Counted from the first letter of the stretch, positions 27,908 through 36,638 are shown. The stretch is DNA of 64,000 nucleotides from Natroniella acetigena (GCF_023227745.1 NZ_JALKBX010000007.1:1-64000); one strand, 5' to 3'. The notes: generated by a model not told the origin, from the letters alone. Made by a program: numbers and translations.

Positions 27908-29833
27908 ATGAGTGACAAGACTTTTTATGTTACAACACCGATTTATTATCCGAATGATAAGTTGCATATTGGTCATACTTATACTACTACAGCAGCTGAT
28001 ACGATTGTTAAGTTTAAAGAGTTACAAGGTTATCAGACAGAGTTGATTACTGGATCTGATGAGCATGGGCAGAAGATTGCTCAAACAGCGGCTAAACATG
28101 GTCAAGAGCCACTTGAGTATGTAGATGAAATAGTAGATACATTTAAACAGCTATGGGCCAAGCTTGAGGTCGATTATACAGAGTTTGTCAGAACTACAAG
28201 TGAAGAGCATAAGCTGGATGTCCAACAGATCTTTAAGAAGGTTTATGATCAAGGAGATATTTATAAGGATAAGTACCAAGGCTATTATTGTACTCCATGT
28301 GAAACTTTCTGGAAGGAAAGGCAGTTGGATGAAGATAACAATTGTCCGGACTGTAATCGAGAAGTTGAATGGATGGAGGAAGAGAGTTACTTCTTTAAAA
28401 TGTCAAAGTATGAAGAGCAGTTATTAGACTTTATTGAAGAGAATCCGGACTTTATTCAACCTGCTAAGCGGAGAAATGAGATGATCAACTTTATTGAGGA
28501 TGGCTTAGAGGATTTGTGTGTCTCTCGGACAACCTTTGATTGGGGAATTCCAGTTCCAGTTGATGATGATCATGTGATCTATGTCTGGTTTGATGCCTTA
28601 ACTAGCTATTTGACAGGAATTGATTTTAGACGTGATGAGGAGAAGTTTAATCAGTTTTGGCCCGCTGATATCCATATAGTTGGTAAGGATATTTTACGGT
28701 TCCATACAGTGATTTGGCCCGCTATCTTGATGGCAGCTGATTTACCATTACCTAAGCAGGTATTTGGACATGGCTTCTTATTAGTAGAAGGGGGTAAGAT
28801 GTCTAAGTCTAAGGGAAATGTAATCGATCCAGTCAAGCTGATTGATGATTTTGGGGTTGATGCTGTCCGTTATTACTTATTGCGTGAGATTGCTTTTGGC
28901 TCTGATGGTTCTTACTCTACAGAATCATTTATTCAGCGAATTAATGCGGATCTGGCTAATGATTTAGGTAATTTATTGAACCGAACAGTGGCAATGGTCG
29001 ATAAGTACTTTGCTAGTCAGATTCCAGCTGCAACAGTAGAGACAGAGTTTGATCAGGATCTAGAGCAGGTAGCTCAAGATTCGTTAGTAGCAGTGGCAGA
29101 GAATATTGAGCAGTTACAGTTCAGTACTTCCTTAGAAGAGTTATGGGTCTTGATTAGACGGACGAATAAGTATATTGATCAGACAGAGCCTTGGGTTTTG
29201 GCTAAAGATGAAACAAAGCATGATAAGTTAGGAACAGTGTTATATAATTTGTTAGATAATTTAAGAAGGATTGCTATTGCATTAGTACCTTTCATGCCTC
29301 AAGCACCAGCTAAAATTTGGGAGCAGTTAGGAATTACAAAGGATTTGACAGAACAGAGCTGGGATGATGTTTTAGCTAAAGGGCAATTAGAAGCAGGAAC
29401 TGAGGTCAATAGTGGTGAACCACTCTTTCCAAGAATCGATCTAGAAGAGTATTATGAACAATTGGAAGAGGAAGCTGAAGAGGAGGAAGATAAGATGGCA
29501 GAAGAAGATTATATTAATTTTGATCAGTTTGGTAAATTAGATTTGAGGGTAGCAGAGGTATTAGAAGCAGAAAAGATTGAAGGTAGTGATAAATTACTTA
29601 AGGTACAGGTTGACTTAGGTACTGAAGAGCGACAAGTGGTAGCAGGAATTTCTAAGTATTATGACCCAGAAGAGTTAGTTGGTAAGAAGGTTGTAATGGT
29701 TGCTAATCTTGAGCCAGCGACTATCTTTGGAGTTAAATCTAATGGAATGATCTTGGCAGCATCTAATGATGAAGGAGATTTGACAATAACAACGGTTGAG
29801 CGTGATATAGCAGCTGGAGCTCAAGTAAAGTAG
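27908..29833 (+). CDS. metG: Methionyl-tRNA synthetase
   Basis: Charges initiator and elongator tRNA-Met. Class I core with LHIGHTY (HIGH) and GGKMSKSKGN (KMSKS); a zinc knuckle made of CTPC and CPDC; a helical anticodon domain; and a C-terminal EMAP/Trbp111-type tRNA-binding domain from about residue 535 (FDQFGKLDLRVAEVLEAEKI). The full length of 641 aa is typical. RBS AAAGGAGTTGAG. It is under tandem T-box control and followed closely by tatD, as in B. subtilis metS-yabD. Confidence 0.98.
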   Translation: MSDKTFYVTTPIYYPNDKLHIGHTYTTTAADTIVKFKELQGYQTELITGSDEHGQKIAQTAAKHGQEPLEYVDEIVDTFKQLWAKLEVDYTEFVRTTSEEHKLDVQQIFKKVYDQGDIYKDKYQGYYCTPCETFWKERQLDEDNNCPDCNREVEWMEEESYFFKMSKYEEQLLDFIEENPDFIQPAKRRNEMINFIEDGLEDLCVSRTTFDWGIPVPVDDDHVIYVWFDALTSYLTGIDFRRDEEKFNQFWPADIHIVGKDILRFHTVIWPAILMAADLPLPKQVFGHGFLLVEGGKMSKSKGNVIDPVKLIDDFGVDAVRYYLLREIAFGSDGSYSTESFIQRINADLANDLGNLLNRTVAMVDKYFASQIPAATVETEFDQDLEQVAQDSLVAVAENIEQLQFSTSLEELWVLIRRTNKYIDQTEPWVLAKDETKHDKLGTVLYNLLDNLRRIAIALVPFMPQAPAKIWEQLGITKDLTEQSWDDVLAKGQLEAGTEVNSGEPLFPRIDLEEYYEQLEEEAEEEEDKMAEEDYINFDQFGKLDLRVAEVLEAEKIEGSDKLLKVQVDLGTEERQVVAGISKYYDPEELVGKKVVMVANLEPATIFGVKSNGMILAASNDEGDLTITTVERDIAAGAQVK

Positions 29834-29841
29834 GTGATAAT

Positions 29842-30606
29842 ATGTTAATAGATACTCATGCCCATTTGGATTTTGATCGTTTTGAGAAAGACCGTCAAGA
29901 AGTGATTGCTAGAGCACAAGAGAAAGGAATCAGTACGATCATTAATGTCGGTGCTGATATGCAATCGAGTGAGAATTCGGTTGAATTGGCTAAAGAGTAT
30001 GACTTTATCTATGCTAGTGTTGGTGTTCATCCTCATGAGGCTAAAACGGTAACGGCTGATGATTATCAGAGGTTGAAGGAGTTGGCCCAGCAGGAAAAAG
30101 TAATTGCTATTGGGGAGATAGGACTTGATTATCATTATGATAATTCTCCTCGTGAGATACAACAGGAAGTCTTTAGAGAGCAGTTACAGGTTGCTAGAGA
30201 GGTTGGCTTACCGGTTGCGATTCATAGTAGAGATGCTAAAGATGATACGTTAGAGATTTTAAAGGAGGAAGCAAGCGGTTTAGAAGGTGTGATGCACTGT
30301 TATGCTTATGATTTTAATGTAGCACGGAAGGTATTACGGCTTGGTTTTCATATTGCTTTTGGGGGAGTAATTACCTTTAATAATGCTAGTAAGTTAAGAG
30401 ATGTGGTTGATAAGGTCTCTTTAGATAAGATCTTATTAGAGACTGATGCTCCTTATTTGACTCCAGATCCTCATCGGGGCCAACGCAACGAACCAAGTTA
30501 TGTTAAAGAGGTAGCAAAGAAGGTTGCCGAGATAAAAGGAGTTAGCTTAGAAGAAGTTGCTCAACAGACAACTGCTAATGCAAGGAAGTTATTTAATATT
30601 TATTAA
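29842..30606 (+). CDS. TatD family DNase
   Basis: A metal-dependent hydrolase of 254 aa with a TIM-barrel amidohydrolase fold. Metal-site motifs: DTHAHLDF at the start, GEIGLDYHY, AIHSRDA, HCYAY and TDAPYL. Family members are 3'-5' exonucleases or deoxyribonucleases linked to DNA repair and RNA quality control. It begins 9 bases after metG (GTAGGTGAT) and ends at its own terminator. This is the YabD position of B. subtilis. Confidence 0.95.
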   Translation: MLIDTHAHLDFDRFEKDRQEVIARAQEKGISTIINVGADMQSSENSVELAKEYDFIYASVGVHPHEAKTVTADDYQRLKELAQQEKVIAIGEIGLDYHYDNSPREIQQEVFREQLQVAREVGLPVAIHSRDAKDDTLEILKEEASGLEGVMHCYAYDFNVARKVLRLGFHIAFGGVITFNNASKLRDVVDKVSLDKILLETDAPYLTPDPHRGQRNEPSYVKEVAKKVAEIKGVSLEEVAQQTTANARKLFNIY

Positions 30607-30611
30607 TAGCT

Positions 30612-30652
30612 AATTAAGGTACTGGCTACTTAAGTGACCAGTACCTTAATTT
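30612..30652 (+). terminator. Terminator after tatD
   Basis: Hairpin AATTAAGGTACTGG/CCAGTACCTTAATT followed by TAATAATT. Confidence 0.85.
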
Positions 30653-30716
30653 AATAATTGAGAACTGATTTTAATCGTATATTGTAAATTGTCAATTCAA
30701 ATAGGAGTGGATATAG

Positions 30717-31328
30717 ATGACGATAGCATATCAAATAGGGGATAGATTATATCTTAATTTGACCAATCAATGTAGTAATGACTGTAAGTTCTGTATTAGA
30801 AGATTTCAGGCGGGGGTTGGGGGCTATGAATTATGGTTTGATCAGGAGCCGGCAGTTGAGGAGATTATTGCTGAGCTAAAAGAGGAAGATATTGAAGATT
30901 ATCAGGAGGTAGTCTATTGTGGCTATGGGGAACCGTTGGTCAGAGTAGATGCTTTAGTGGCAAGCAGTAAGTTTTTAAAGGAGAACTACCCTGAGGTTAA
31001 GATCAGATTAAATACTAATGGTCAAGCAAATTTAATACATCAGAAAAATGTAGCCCCTAAGTTAGAGGGATTGGTTGATATTATTTCGATCAGCTTAAAT
31101 ACTGCTACTGCCTCATCTTACCAGGAGTTGTGCCAATCAGAGTTTGGAGCAGAGGCATTTAGAGCAATAATTGAGTTCATCAAAGAGTCGAAGCAGTTTA
31201 TTCCTAAAGTTATCATCTCGGTAGTTGATCACTCTGATGTAGATATAGCTGCGGCAAGGGAGATAGCAGAGGAGTTAGATGTTGAGTTTCGGGTGAGGAG
31301 CTTTTCGGAAAATGAGAGAGAGAGTTAA
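30717..31328 (+). CDS. TatD-linked radical SAM protein
   Basis: A 203-aa radical SAM enzyme with the cluster motif CSNDCKFC (spacing Cx3Cx2C) near residue 17, a GxGEP-like segment (YCGYGEPLV) and the SAM-binding strand RLNTNGQ. Its position just after tatD matches the conserved but uncharacterised family named for this linkage. The substrate is unknown. RBS AGGAGTG. It lies 11 bases before rnmV and is probably co-transcribed with rnmV and rsmA. It is short for a radical SAM protein and may need a partner. Confidence 0.88.
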   Translation: MTIAYQIGDRLYLNLTNQCSNDCKFCIRRFQAGVGGYELWFDQEPAVEEIIAELKEEDIEDYQEVVYCGYGEPLVRVDALVASSKFLKENYPEVKIRLNTNGQANLIHQKNVAPKLEGLVDIISISLNTATASSYQELCQSEFGAEAFRAIIEFIKESKQFIPKVIISVVDHSDVDIAAAREIAEELDVEFRVRSFSENERES

Positions 31329-31339
31329 AGGAGAAAAAG

Positions 31340-31873
31340 ATGATTAAAGAAGTGATTGTAGTTGAAGGTAGGGATGATTTGGCGGCGGTTAAGGCAGCAG
31401 TCGATGCAGAAATAATAGTGACGCAGGGGTTTTCATTATCAGATGAGGTAATGGCTAGAATTAAGTTGGCCCAGCAGAGAACAGGGGTTATTATCTTTAC
31501 CGATCCTGACCATGCTGGTAATTTGATTCGCAAGAGGATTAAAGCAGAGGTAGCTGGTTGTAAGGATGCTTACTTGACCCAAGCTGATGCTTGGCAGGCG
31601 GGTGATATTGGGATTGAAAATGCTAAGCCAGAAGTAATTAAAGAGGCTTTGGCTAAAGCGAAGGTGACACATATAGAAGAGGAAGAGCAATTTAGTAAGG
31701 ATGATCTAGTAATGACCGGTCTAATTGGTCAGCCAGGAGCTAAGGAATTGCGAACTAAGGTCGGTAAGGAGTTAGGAATTGGGTATGCTAATGGTAAGCA
31801 GTTTTTGCAACGTTTAAATAGTTATCAGATCAGTCGAGAAGAGTTTATTGTTGCTGTAGAAAAATTTAATTGA
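31340..31873 (+). CDS. rnmV: Ribonuclease M5
   Basis: Toprim-domain endoribonuclease that trims 5S rRNA precursors in low-GC Gram-positives. N-terminal Toprim motifs: EVIVVEGRDDLAAVKAA (catalytic Glu) and FTDPDHAGNLIRKRI (DxD). A C-terminal domain that helps bind 5S-L18 completes the 177 aa. RBS AAAGGAG. It precedes rsmA by 10 bases, the order seen in B. subtilis. Its substrate, 5S rRNA, is encoded at the left end of the window. Confidence 0.96.
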   Translation: MIKEVIVVEGRDDLAAVKAAVDAEIIVTQGFSLSDEVMARIKLAQQRTGVIIFTDPDHAGNLIRKRIKAEVAGCKDAYLTQADAWQAGDIGIENAKPEVIKEALAKAKVTHIEEEEQFSKDDLVMTGLIGQPGAKELRTKVGKELGIGYANGKQFLQRLNSYQISREEFIVAVEKFN

Positions 31874-31883
31874 GGTGAAATTA

Positions 31884-32738
31884 ATGGAAATTGCAAGGAA
31901 GACGAGAGAGATACTAAGAGAGCATAATCTAAGATTGAAGAAAGGTTTGGGACAGAACTTTTTAGTCGATACTAGTATTTTAGATCAAATAGTGGAAGCA
32001 GCTGAGTTAAGTGAAGATGAGACGGTGATTGAGATTGGGCCGGGGATTGGTGCTTTGACGGAGAAGTTGGCCCAGTCTGCTGGTCAGGTGATTGCTGTAG
32101 AGTTAGATCAGAGATTGATTCCGATTTTAGAAGAGAATTTAGCTGCTTATGATAATGTGAAGATTATTGAAGGGGATGCATTAAAGGTTGATTTTGATCA
32201 ATTAGCAGCAGGAGATTATAAAGTAGTTGCTAACCTGCCATATTATATTACGACTCCAATTTTAAGGAGATTGTTAGAGGAAGATTTTAATGTAACAGAT
32301 ATATTTGTGATGGTACAGAAAGAAGTAGCAGAAAGGATGGCAGCTCAGCCAGGAGAAAAGAGTTATGGTGTTTTATCTTTTGGGGTACAGTATTATACTC
32401 AAGCTGAAATTCAATTTAAGGTACCTTCTTCCGTCTTTATTCCACAGCCTAAAGTCGAATCAGCTGTTATTGGGCTAAAGTTATTAGAGCAACCAAGGGT
32501 TGAAGTAATAGATGAAGATTTCTTCTTTAAAGTAATACGAGCTTCTTTTCAACAGCGAAGGAAGATGATCAGAAATTCATTGAGCAAGGCAGCTAATATT
32601 AATTTAAGTCGCGAGGTAGTTGAGCAGGCTTTAGAAGAGGTGGGAATTGATTCACGAATTAGAGGGGAAAAGTTGAGTTTAGAGGAATTTGCTAGCTTAA
32701 GTAATCAACTTTACATACTTAAGAAAGAGAATCAGTAA
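31884..32738 (+). CDS. rsmA: 16S rRNA (adenine1518/1519-N6)-dimethyltransferase (KsgA)
   Basis: Dimethylates two adjacent adenines in helix 45 of 16S rRNA late in 30S assembly. Motifs: KKGLGQNFLVD, SAM motif VIEIGPGIGALTEKLA and catalytic NLPYYITTPI. I choose ATG 31884, with GAGGTG 6 bases upstream, over the GTG three codons earlier, which lies inside the Shine-Dalgarno. The product is 284 aa, normal for the family. In B. subtilis the next gene is the spore protease yabG; that gene is absent here. Confidence 0.97.
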   Translation: MEIARKTREILREHNLRLKKGLGQNFLVDTSILDQIVEAAELSEDETVIEIGPGIGALTEKLAQSAGQVIAVELDQRLIPILEENLAAYDNVKIIEGDALKVDFDQLAAGDYKVVANLPYYITTPILRRLLEEDFNVTDIFVMVQKEVAERMAAQPGEKSYGVLSFGVQYYTQAEIQFKVPSSVFIPQPKVESAVIGLKLLEQPRVEVIDEDFFFKVIRASFQQRRKMIRNSLSKAANINLSREVVEQALEEVGIDSRIRGEKLSLEEFASLSNQLYILKKENQ

Positions 32739-32778
32739 ATAGTTGATAATTATGTCTTAGTTTGTTATAATTAATTGT

Positions 32779-32807
32779 TTGACTTGTTATTTTATTTTTG
32801 GTATAAT
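32779..32807 (+). promoter_or_regulatory. Sigma-A promoter of veg
   Basis: TTGACT (32779-32784), 17-base spacer, TATAAT (32802-32807). The veg promoter of B. subtilis is a classic strong vegetative promoter, and the strength seems kept here. Confidence 0.85.
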
Positions 32808-32838
32808 TAGTAAGAGAAGTTCAGAAGGGTGGGTAGAG

Positions 32839-33105
32839 ATGTCAAATAATATTTTAAATCAAATTAAGAGTGATTTGGATTCTTTTGTAGGTAAAGAGGT
32901 TCATTTAAAAGCTAATCAAGGGCGACGTAAGATTATGGAGAAAGAGGGAGTCTTAGAAGAAACATACTCTAACGTATTTGTTGTCAAAGTTGACGATAAT
33001 CAAACTCCACGCCGTATTTCATATAGCTATGCCGATGTATTGACAGAAACTGTTGAGATCAAGATCAAAGAAAATAATATGAAGATTGGATGCATCAGTA
33101 TTTAA
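32839..33105 (+). CDS. veg: Veg protein
   Basis: An 88-aa protein of the Veg/DUF1021 family, an Sm-like small beta-barrel with unclear role (linked to biofilm matrix gene expression in B. subtilis). Core: LDSFVGKEVHLKANQGRRK, VLEETYSNVFVVKV, ISYSYADVLTETVEI. The start is ATG 32839 with AGAAGGGTGGG upstream; earlier in-frame codons overlap the promoter. It is monocistronic with its own terminator. Confidence 0.94.
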   Translation: MSNNILNQIKSDLDSFVGKEVHLKANQGRRKIMEKEGVLEETYSNVFVVKVDDNQTPRRISYSYADVLTETVEIKIKENNMKIGCISI

Positions 33106-33131
33106 AACTCCTCAGTTGAGGAGTTTTTTTT
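33104..33131 (+). terminator. veg terminator
   Basis: Hairpin AAAACTCCTCA/TGAGGAGTTTT followed by TTTT. Confidence 0.92.
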
Positions 33132-33303
33132 ACTATTAAGGAAATTATGTTTTTCAGAGGTTGTGGATAACTTTTATTTTTAATGGTTTTCTTAACCTTA
33201 GATTTAGTTTTAGAGTATGGCAGAAGGTCATTTTTTTATTCCCCTTCCTTTCACAAAAATTGGTTAGTTGAATAAACTGATAGTAGCTGAAAGGAGGGAG
33301 ATG

Positions 33304-34317
33304 ATGAAGAGGATTAAGAGTGTAATTGATAAATATAAGTCTCAACTTTTTGCCTTAGAAAATGTAGTAGGAGTTGGCTGTGGATATAAAGAGGTTAATG
33401 GTAGAAGAAGTAATGAAGAGTGTATTGTGATCTTAGTGGAGAACAAGCTGGCTAAAGATAAGTTGAATAAAAATCATATCATACCACAGACTATTGAGCA
33501 GCAGAAGACTGATGTTATCGAAGTTGGCAAGGTAGAGTTATTGAGCTCTGATAAGGTTAGAACAACTAAATTAAGACCTGCTCAACCTGGAGTAAGTGTT
33601 GGACATTATAAGATTACAGCTGGAACCTTTGGAATAGTTGTTAAAGATAAAAAGACAAACGAGCCATTGATCTTATCTAATAATCATGTCTTAGCGAATA
33701 TAACAGATGGAAGTGATGGTCGAGCTGAAAAAGGGGATATTATTTTGCAACCAGGAAGTTATGATGGAGGGAAGGATGAGCAAGATGTAATTGGTCACTT
33801 AGAGCGATTCATACCGATCTATAATGAACAACCTTCAACTTGTCCTCTATTGCGGGGACTTACTAGAGTGTTGAACGGATTTGGTAGATTATTTAAGTTT
33901 CCTTATCAGATGGAACCTCTGACAGTAGAGAATAAGGTTGACGCAGCTGTAGCTAAGCCTAAATCACTTGAATTAATTGGAACAGAGATTATGGGCTTGG
34001 GAGAAGTAGAAGGGACAGCTGAACCTATAGTAAATATGAGAGTCAAAAAAAGTGGTAGAACGACTGGAGTTACAGAATCAAGAATCAAAGCGATTGGTGT
34101 GACAATTAATGTTCAATTATCGGATACAGAATCGGCAGTATTTACAGACCAGATAGTAACTGATCCTTTTTCTATGCCTGGAGATAGTGGTTCTGTAGTG
34201 ATTAATGATGATAATAAAGTTGTAGGTTTGTTATTTGCTGGTTCAGATAAGAGTACGATCTGTAATAGAATTGATAATGTCTTAGAAGCCTTAGATATAA
34301 TTATTGAACCAAACTAA
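33304..34317 (+). CDS. Trypsin-like serine protease domain protein
   Basis: A 337-aa protein with a chymotrypsin-fold peptidase. The probable triad is His128 (LSNNHVLAN), Asp213 (NKVDAAVAKP) and Ser295 (MPGDSGSVV). Residues 1-85 form a small leading domain (ENVVGVGCGYKEVNG) seen in front of several bacterial trypsin-like proteins. No signal peptide is visible, so it may act inside the cell, possibly in the mother cell. I choose ATG 33304 because GGAGG at 33293-33297 is 6 bases upstream. It opens the spore-surface cluster; a role in processing spore proteins is only inferred. Confidence 0.82.
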   Translation: MKRIKSVIDKYKSQLFALENVVGVGCGYKEVNGRRSNEECIVILVENKLAKDKLNKNHIIPQTIEQQKTDVIEVGKVELLSSDKVRTTKLRPAQPGVSVGHYKITAGTFGIVVKDKKTNEPLILSNNHVLANITDGSDGRAEKGDIILQPGSYDGGKDEQDVIGHLERFIPIYNEQPSTCPLLRGLTRVLNGFGRLFKFPYQMEPLTVENKVDAAVAKPKSLELIGTEIMGLGEVEGTAEPIVNMRVKKSGRTTGVTESRIKAIGVTINVQLSDTESAVFTDQIVTDPFSMPGDSGSVVINDDNKVVGLLFAGSDKSTICNRIDNVLEALDIIIEPN

Positions 34318-34397
34318 CTACCAAAAGTTACCTTAATCTTTAAAAAGTTGTCATGGTATAATTAAACTAACTAAGGTAATAGGAGGCTGACTGGTAG

Positions 34398-35123
34398 ATG
34401 AAAGCAACAAAATTAGTAAGTTTGGTACTTATATTTGCTTTAATTATGCCTACAGTATTTATGATAACAATGGAGACTTCTTATGCAGCTACTAGTAGTT
34501 TAGGGTTAGCTTCGGGAAGTGGTTTTTGGAATTTTTTACGGGGGTTACTAGGTTTTTTTCTTTTTGAACGCTTTGTAGGTCAAGATGATGAAGAGGTTAG
34601 TGAATCTGGGCCAAGTGATTCGGATACTGCTGAGCAGGATAGTTCAGAGCAGAACTCTAGAGAACCAATTGCTGAAGAGGAAGAAGAAGAGCAAGTAGTT
34701 CGAGGGTCTGATTGGACTGAAATAGAAGTAACCAGTATAACTGCTACCGAAAGAGAGATGTTGGAGCTGGTCAACCAAGAGCGAAGAGCTAGAGGTTTAA
34801 ATGAGTTGAAGGTTGATTATAAGTTGGTCAAGGTAGCTAGGGCCAAAAGTCAGGATATGATCGATGAGGACTACTTTAGCCATAATTCTCCGAATTACGG
34901 TTCTCCTTTTGATATGCTGAAGAGAATAAATGTCAGTTATAACATAGCTGGGGAGAATCTAGCAGGGGCTTCGCGAGTAGAGTTGGCCCATCAGGAGTTG
35001 ATGAATAGTCCTGGACATAGGGAGAATATCTTACACTCTGATTATACCCATGTTGGGATAGGAATTATTGAAGGTGGGCGTTATGGTAAGATGTATACCC
35101 AGATTTTTGCAAACTTAAAATAG
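34398..35123 (+). CDS. Secreted CAP-domain (SCP/PR1) protein
   Basis: A 241-aa exported protein. The signal peptide is about residues 1-30 (hydrophobic core then SYAATSS). A Ser/Asp/Glu-rich linker (~60-110) leads to the CAP domain (~120-241) with signature residues in YFSHNSPNYGSPFDML (His), AGENLAG (Glu), LMNSPGHRENIL (His) and HVGIGI. This is the YkwD class of bacterial CAP proteins, some of which sit in spore coats. The function is unproven. RBS AGGAGG about 11 bases upstream. Confidence 0.92.
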   Translation: MKATKLVSLVLIFALIMPTVFMITMETSYAATSSLGLASGSGFWNFLRGLLGFFLFERFVGQDDEEVSESGPSDSDTAEQDSSEQNSREPIAEEEEEEQVVRGSDWTEIEVTSITATEREMLELVNQERRARGLNELKVDYKLVKVARAKSQDMIDEDYFSHNSPNYGSPFDMLKRINVSYNIAGENLAGASRVELAHQELMNSPGHRENILHSDYTHVGIGIIEGGRYGKMYTQIFANLK

Positions 35124-35135
35124 TAAATATCTTTA

Positions 35136-35170
35136 TAAAAAGGAGCTGATTTTTAATCAGTTCCTTTTTC
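35136..35170 (+). terminator. Terminator after the CAP gene
   Basis: Hairpin AAAAAGGAGCTGAT/ATCAGTTCCTTTTT with T tract. Confidence 0.88.
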
Positions 35171-35279
35171 GATCTTAACCTACAGTTAGGAAGGTAACTA
35201 CATTCTCGTTTTTAAGGAACAATTTTACATCATTTCTAATAAGATATATTAAAGTTAGTAGAAAGGATGATTGTAATTA

Positions 35280-35471
35280 ATGAACAATTATATTATTCAA
35301 CTGTTTTTTTTAGTGGTAGTACTGAGCAAAATCATATATTTATATATGATTGTTAGTTATTATTTAATAATCCAGCAAAAAGAGAAGCAAAAATTAGAAC
35401 GAGATGACCAAGTTGGCGCTAAAGATTTGGATAAAGAAGAGATTGAGCGTTCTTATATCAGTTTATTTTAA
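35280..35471 (+). CDS. Small membrane protein of unknown function
   Basis: A 63-aa product with one hydrophobic helix (about residues 5-31, IIQLFFLVVVLSKIIYLYMI) and a charged C-terminal tail rich in Lys, Glu and Asp. RBS AAAGGATG about 11 bases upstream of ATG. I recognise no family. Its place between the CAP gene and the family A genes suggests a link with the spore-surface cluster, but no sigma-K-like site was found in front of it. Confidence 0.55.
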   Translation: MNNYIIQLFFLVVVLSKIIYLYMIVSYYLIIQQKEKQKLERDDQVGAKDLDKEEIERSYISLF

Positions 35472-35512
35472 GATAAACAGTGGACTCTAGCTAATGATAA
35501 TTAATCTAAATT

Positions 35513-35540
35513 AACAAAAAGAGAAGTAGAGCATATAATA
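35513..35540 (+). promoter_or_regulatory. Sigma-K-like promoter, site 1
   Basis: AACA (35513-35516), 15 bases, CATATAATA (35532-35540). It lies 249 bases before the first family A gene, with short AATTGTAAATT-type repeats between. Confidence 0.5.
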
Positions 35541-35788
35541 TAGTAATAAAAAGAGTACTCTCAGCTAAAAGGAAATATTGGAAGACTGAGTATTTAGTCT
35601 TAGGATGCTTTGCAATTATTGATGGTTTAAGTGTTTGTGGTTTTATGATTTTGAACTCAATTGTAAATTGTAAATTGTAAATTGTACACCAAGACGGGAG
35701 TGCAGAGAAACTTAGTTATCTGCGAAGTACTGTAGTGATAGGTTTAAATTTAGCTGAGAGTACTAAAAAACAGAAAGGAGGGGTAACG

Positions 35789-36118
35789 ATGGCAGAAGAG
35801 ACTACTGAACAGCAAAGACGTAGACCTCCTAAGAGACGTCCTAAGAAGAAAGATTTTGTAAAGGTTTTGAAACGTTTAGCTAAATGTAATAAGCCCGTAA
35901 CTATCATAATTAGATCAGGAGCAAACTGTTGTGAATTGACAGGTTGTATAGGGGAAGTAACAGATGAGTTTGTTGTCTTAATTGCTAGTAATAATGTCTG
36001 TATCAGAAAATATATCAGAACAGATTGTATCTGTGCAGTAATCGAGCCAACTGAGGTCGATAAGGGTAAAAGAAGAAGAAGAAAAAAGAGATCAACAAGC
36101 TTAGAAGATGAGGATTAA
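35789..36118 (+). CDS. Family A1: small Cys-Cys beta-barrel-like protein
   Basis: A 109-aa protein. The basic N-terminus (residues 10-33, rich in Arg, Lys and Pro) leads to a ~50-residue beta-rich domain: PVTIIIRSGANCCELTGCIG, DEFVVLIASNNVC, then YIRTDCICAVIE. It has an invariant CC pair (47-48) and four further cysteines, and ends in a Lys/Arg tract and acidic residues. The layout resembles Sm-like small barrels and recalls DUF2642 spore proteins of Bacillus, but this is my inference. AAAGGAGG lies 8-9 bases before ATG. Probably a disulphide-linked spore coat component. Confidence 0.75.
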   Translation: MAEETTEQQRRRPPKRRPKKKDFVKVLKRLAKCNKPVTIIIRSGANCCELTGCIGEVTDEFVVLIASNNVCIRKYIRTDCICAVIEPTEVDKGKRRRRKKRSTSLEDED

Positions 36119-36126
36119 TCTAATAA

Positions 36127-36159
36127 AGGGGCGGCTGGAAGTTTCCGGTCGTCTTTTTT
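36127..36159 (+). terminator. Terminator after A1
   Basis: Hairpin GCGGCTGGAA/TTCCGGTCGT (with G-U pairs) followed by TTTTTT. Confidence 0.8.
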
Positions 36160-36168
36160 GATTTTATT

Positions 36169-36196
36169 AACATAATGACAAAGAAATCATATAATG
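36169..36196 (+). promoter_or_regulatory. Sigma-K-like promoter, site 2
   Basis: AACA (36169-36172), 15 bases, CATATAATG (36188-36196), 33 bases before the A2 start. It follows the A1 terminator directly. Confidence 0.65.
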
Positions 36197-36228
36197 TAAT
36201 AACTCAAGTTAAGAAAGGAGGGATGAAG

Positions 36229-36474
36229 ATGGCAGAAGCTCAAAGCCATAAAAGAAAGACTTTTGTAGGTGTGTTAAGACGCTTAGCTAAGAAGAATAAA
36301 CCAGTTACAATTATAATTACCTCAGGAAGAAATTGCTGTGAATTAACTGGATGTATAGGGGAGATAGTAGGAGATGAATATATCACTTTGATTAATCCTA
36401 ATAATGTCTGTGATAGAACCTTTATCAGAATCGACTGTATCTGTGCTGTGATTGATGAAACCTGTGGTTGCTAA
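36229..36474 (+). CDS. Family A2: small Cys-Cys beta-barrel-like protein
   Basis: An 81-aa protein that is almost only the family A domain: PVTIIITSGRNCCELTGCIG, DEYITLINPNNVC, FIRIDCICAVIDETCGC. The CC pair is at 36-37, and eight cysteines in all include a C-terminal CGC. ATG 36229 is chosen because GGAGG (36217-36221) lies 7 bases upstream; an ATG two codons earlier abuts the RBS. It is close to A1 and A3 in sequence, so a recent tandem duplication is likely. Function unknown; spore coat role inferred. Confidence 0.75.
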   Translation: MAEAQSHKRKTFVGVLRRLAKKNKPVTIIITSGRNCCELTGCIGEIVGDEYITLINPNNVCDRTFIRIDCICAVIDETCGC

Positions 36475-36577
36475 GTAGTTAACAAATCAAATCAATGGTT
36501 ATTGGTTGGAGCTTGCTCTGACCAATAACTACTTTAAACTTAATTTATTTTGGAGTTACATAGCAAGTTTGTGGTTT

Positions 36578-36606
36578 AACAATTTATAAAGCTGAGGCAT
36601 ATTATA
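36578..36606 (+). promoter_or_regulatory. Sigma-K-like promoter, site 3
   Basis: AACA (36578-36581), 16 bases, CATATTATA (36598-36606), 33 bases before the A3 start. A stable hairpin (GTTATTGG.../CCAATAAC, 36497-36528) separates it from A2. Confidence 0.68.
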
Positions 36607-36638
36607 GATTAGCCAGAATGAAGAAAGGGGGAGTTATA

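Noticed and set aside
33268-33303. Upstream ATG-like start for the trypsin-like protein
   Set aside because: The extra codons precede and overlap the strong Shine-Dalgarno at 33293-33297, which belongs to ATG 33304.
35655-35690. Tandem AATTGTAA runs as a CRISPR or origin iteron
   Set aside because: Too short and irregular, and matched by similar intergenic repeats elsewhere in the window.
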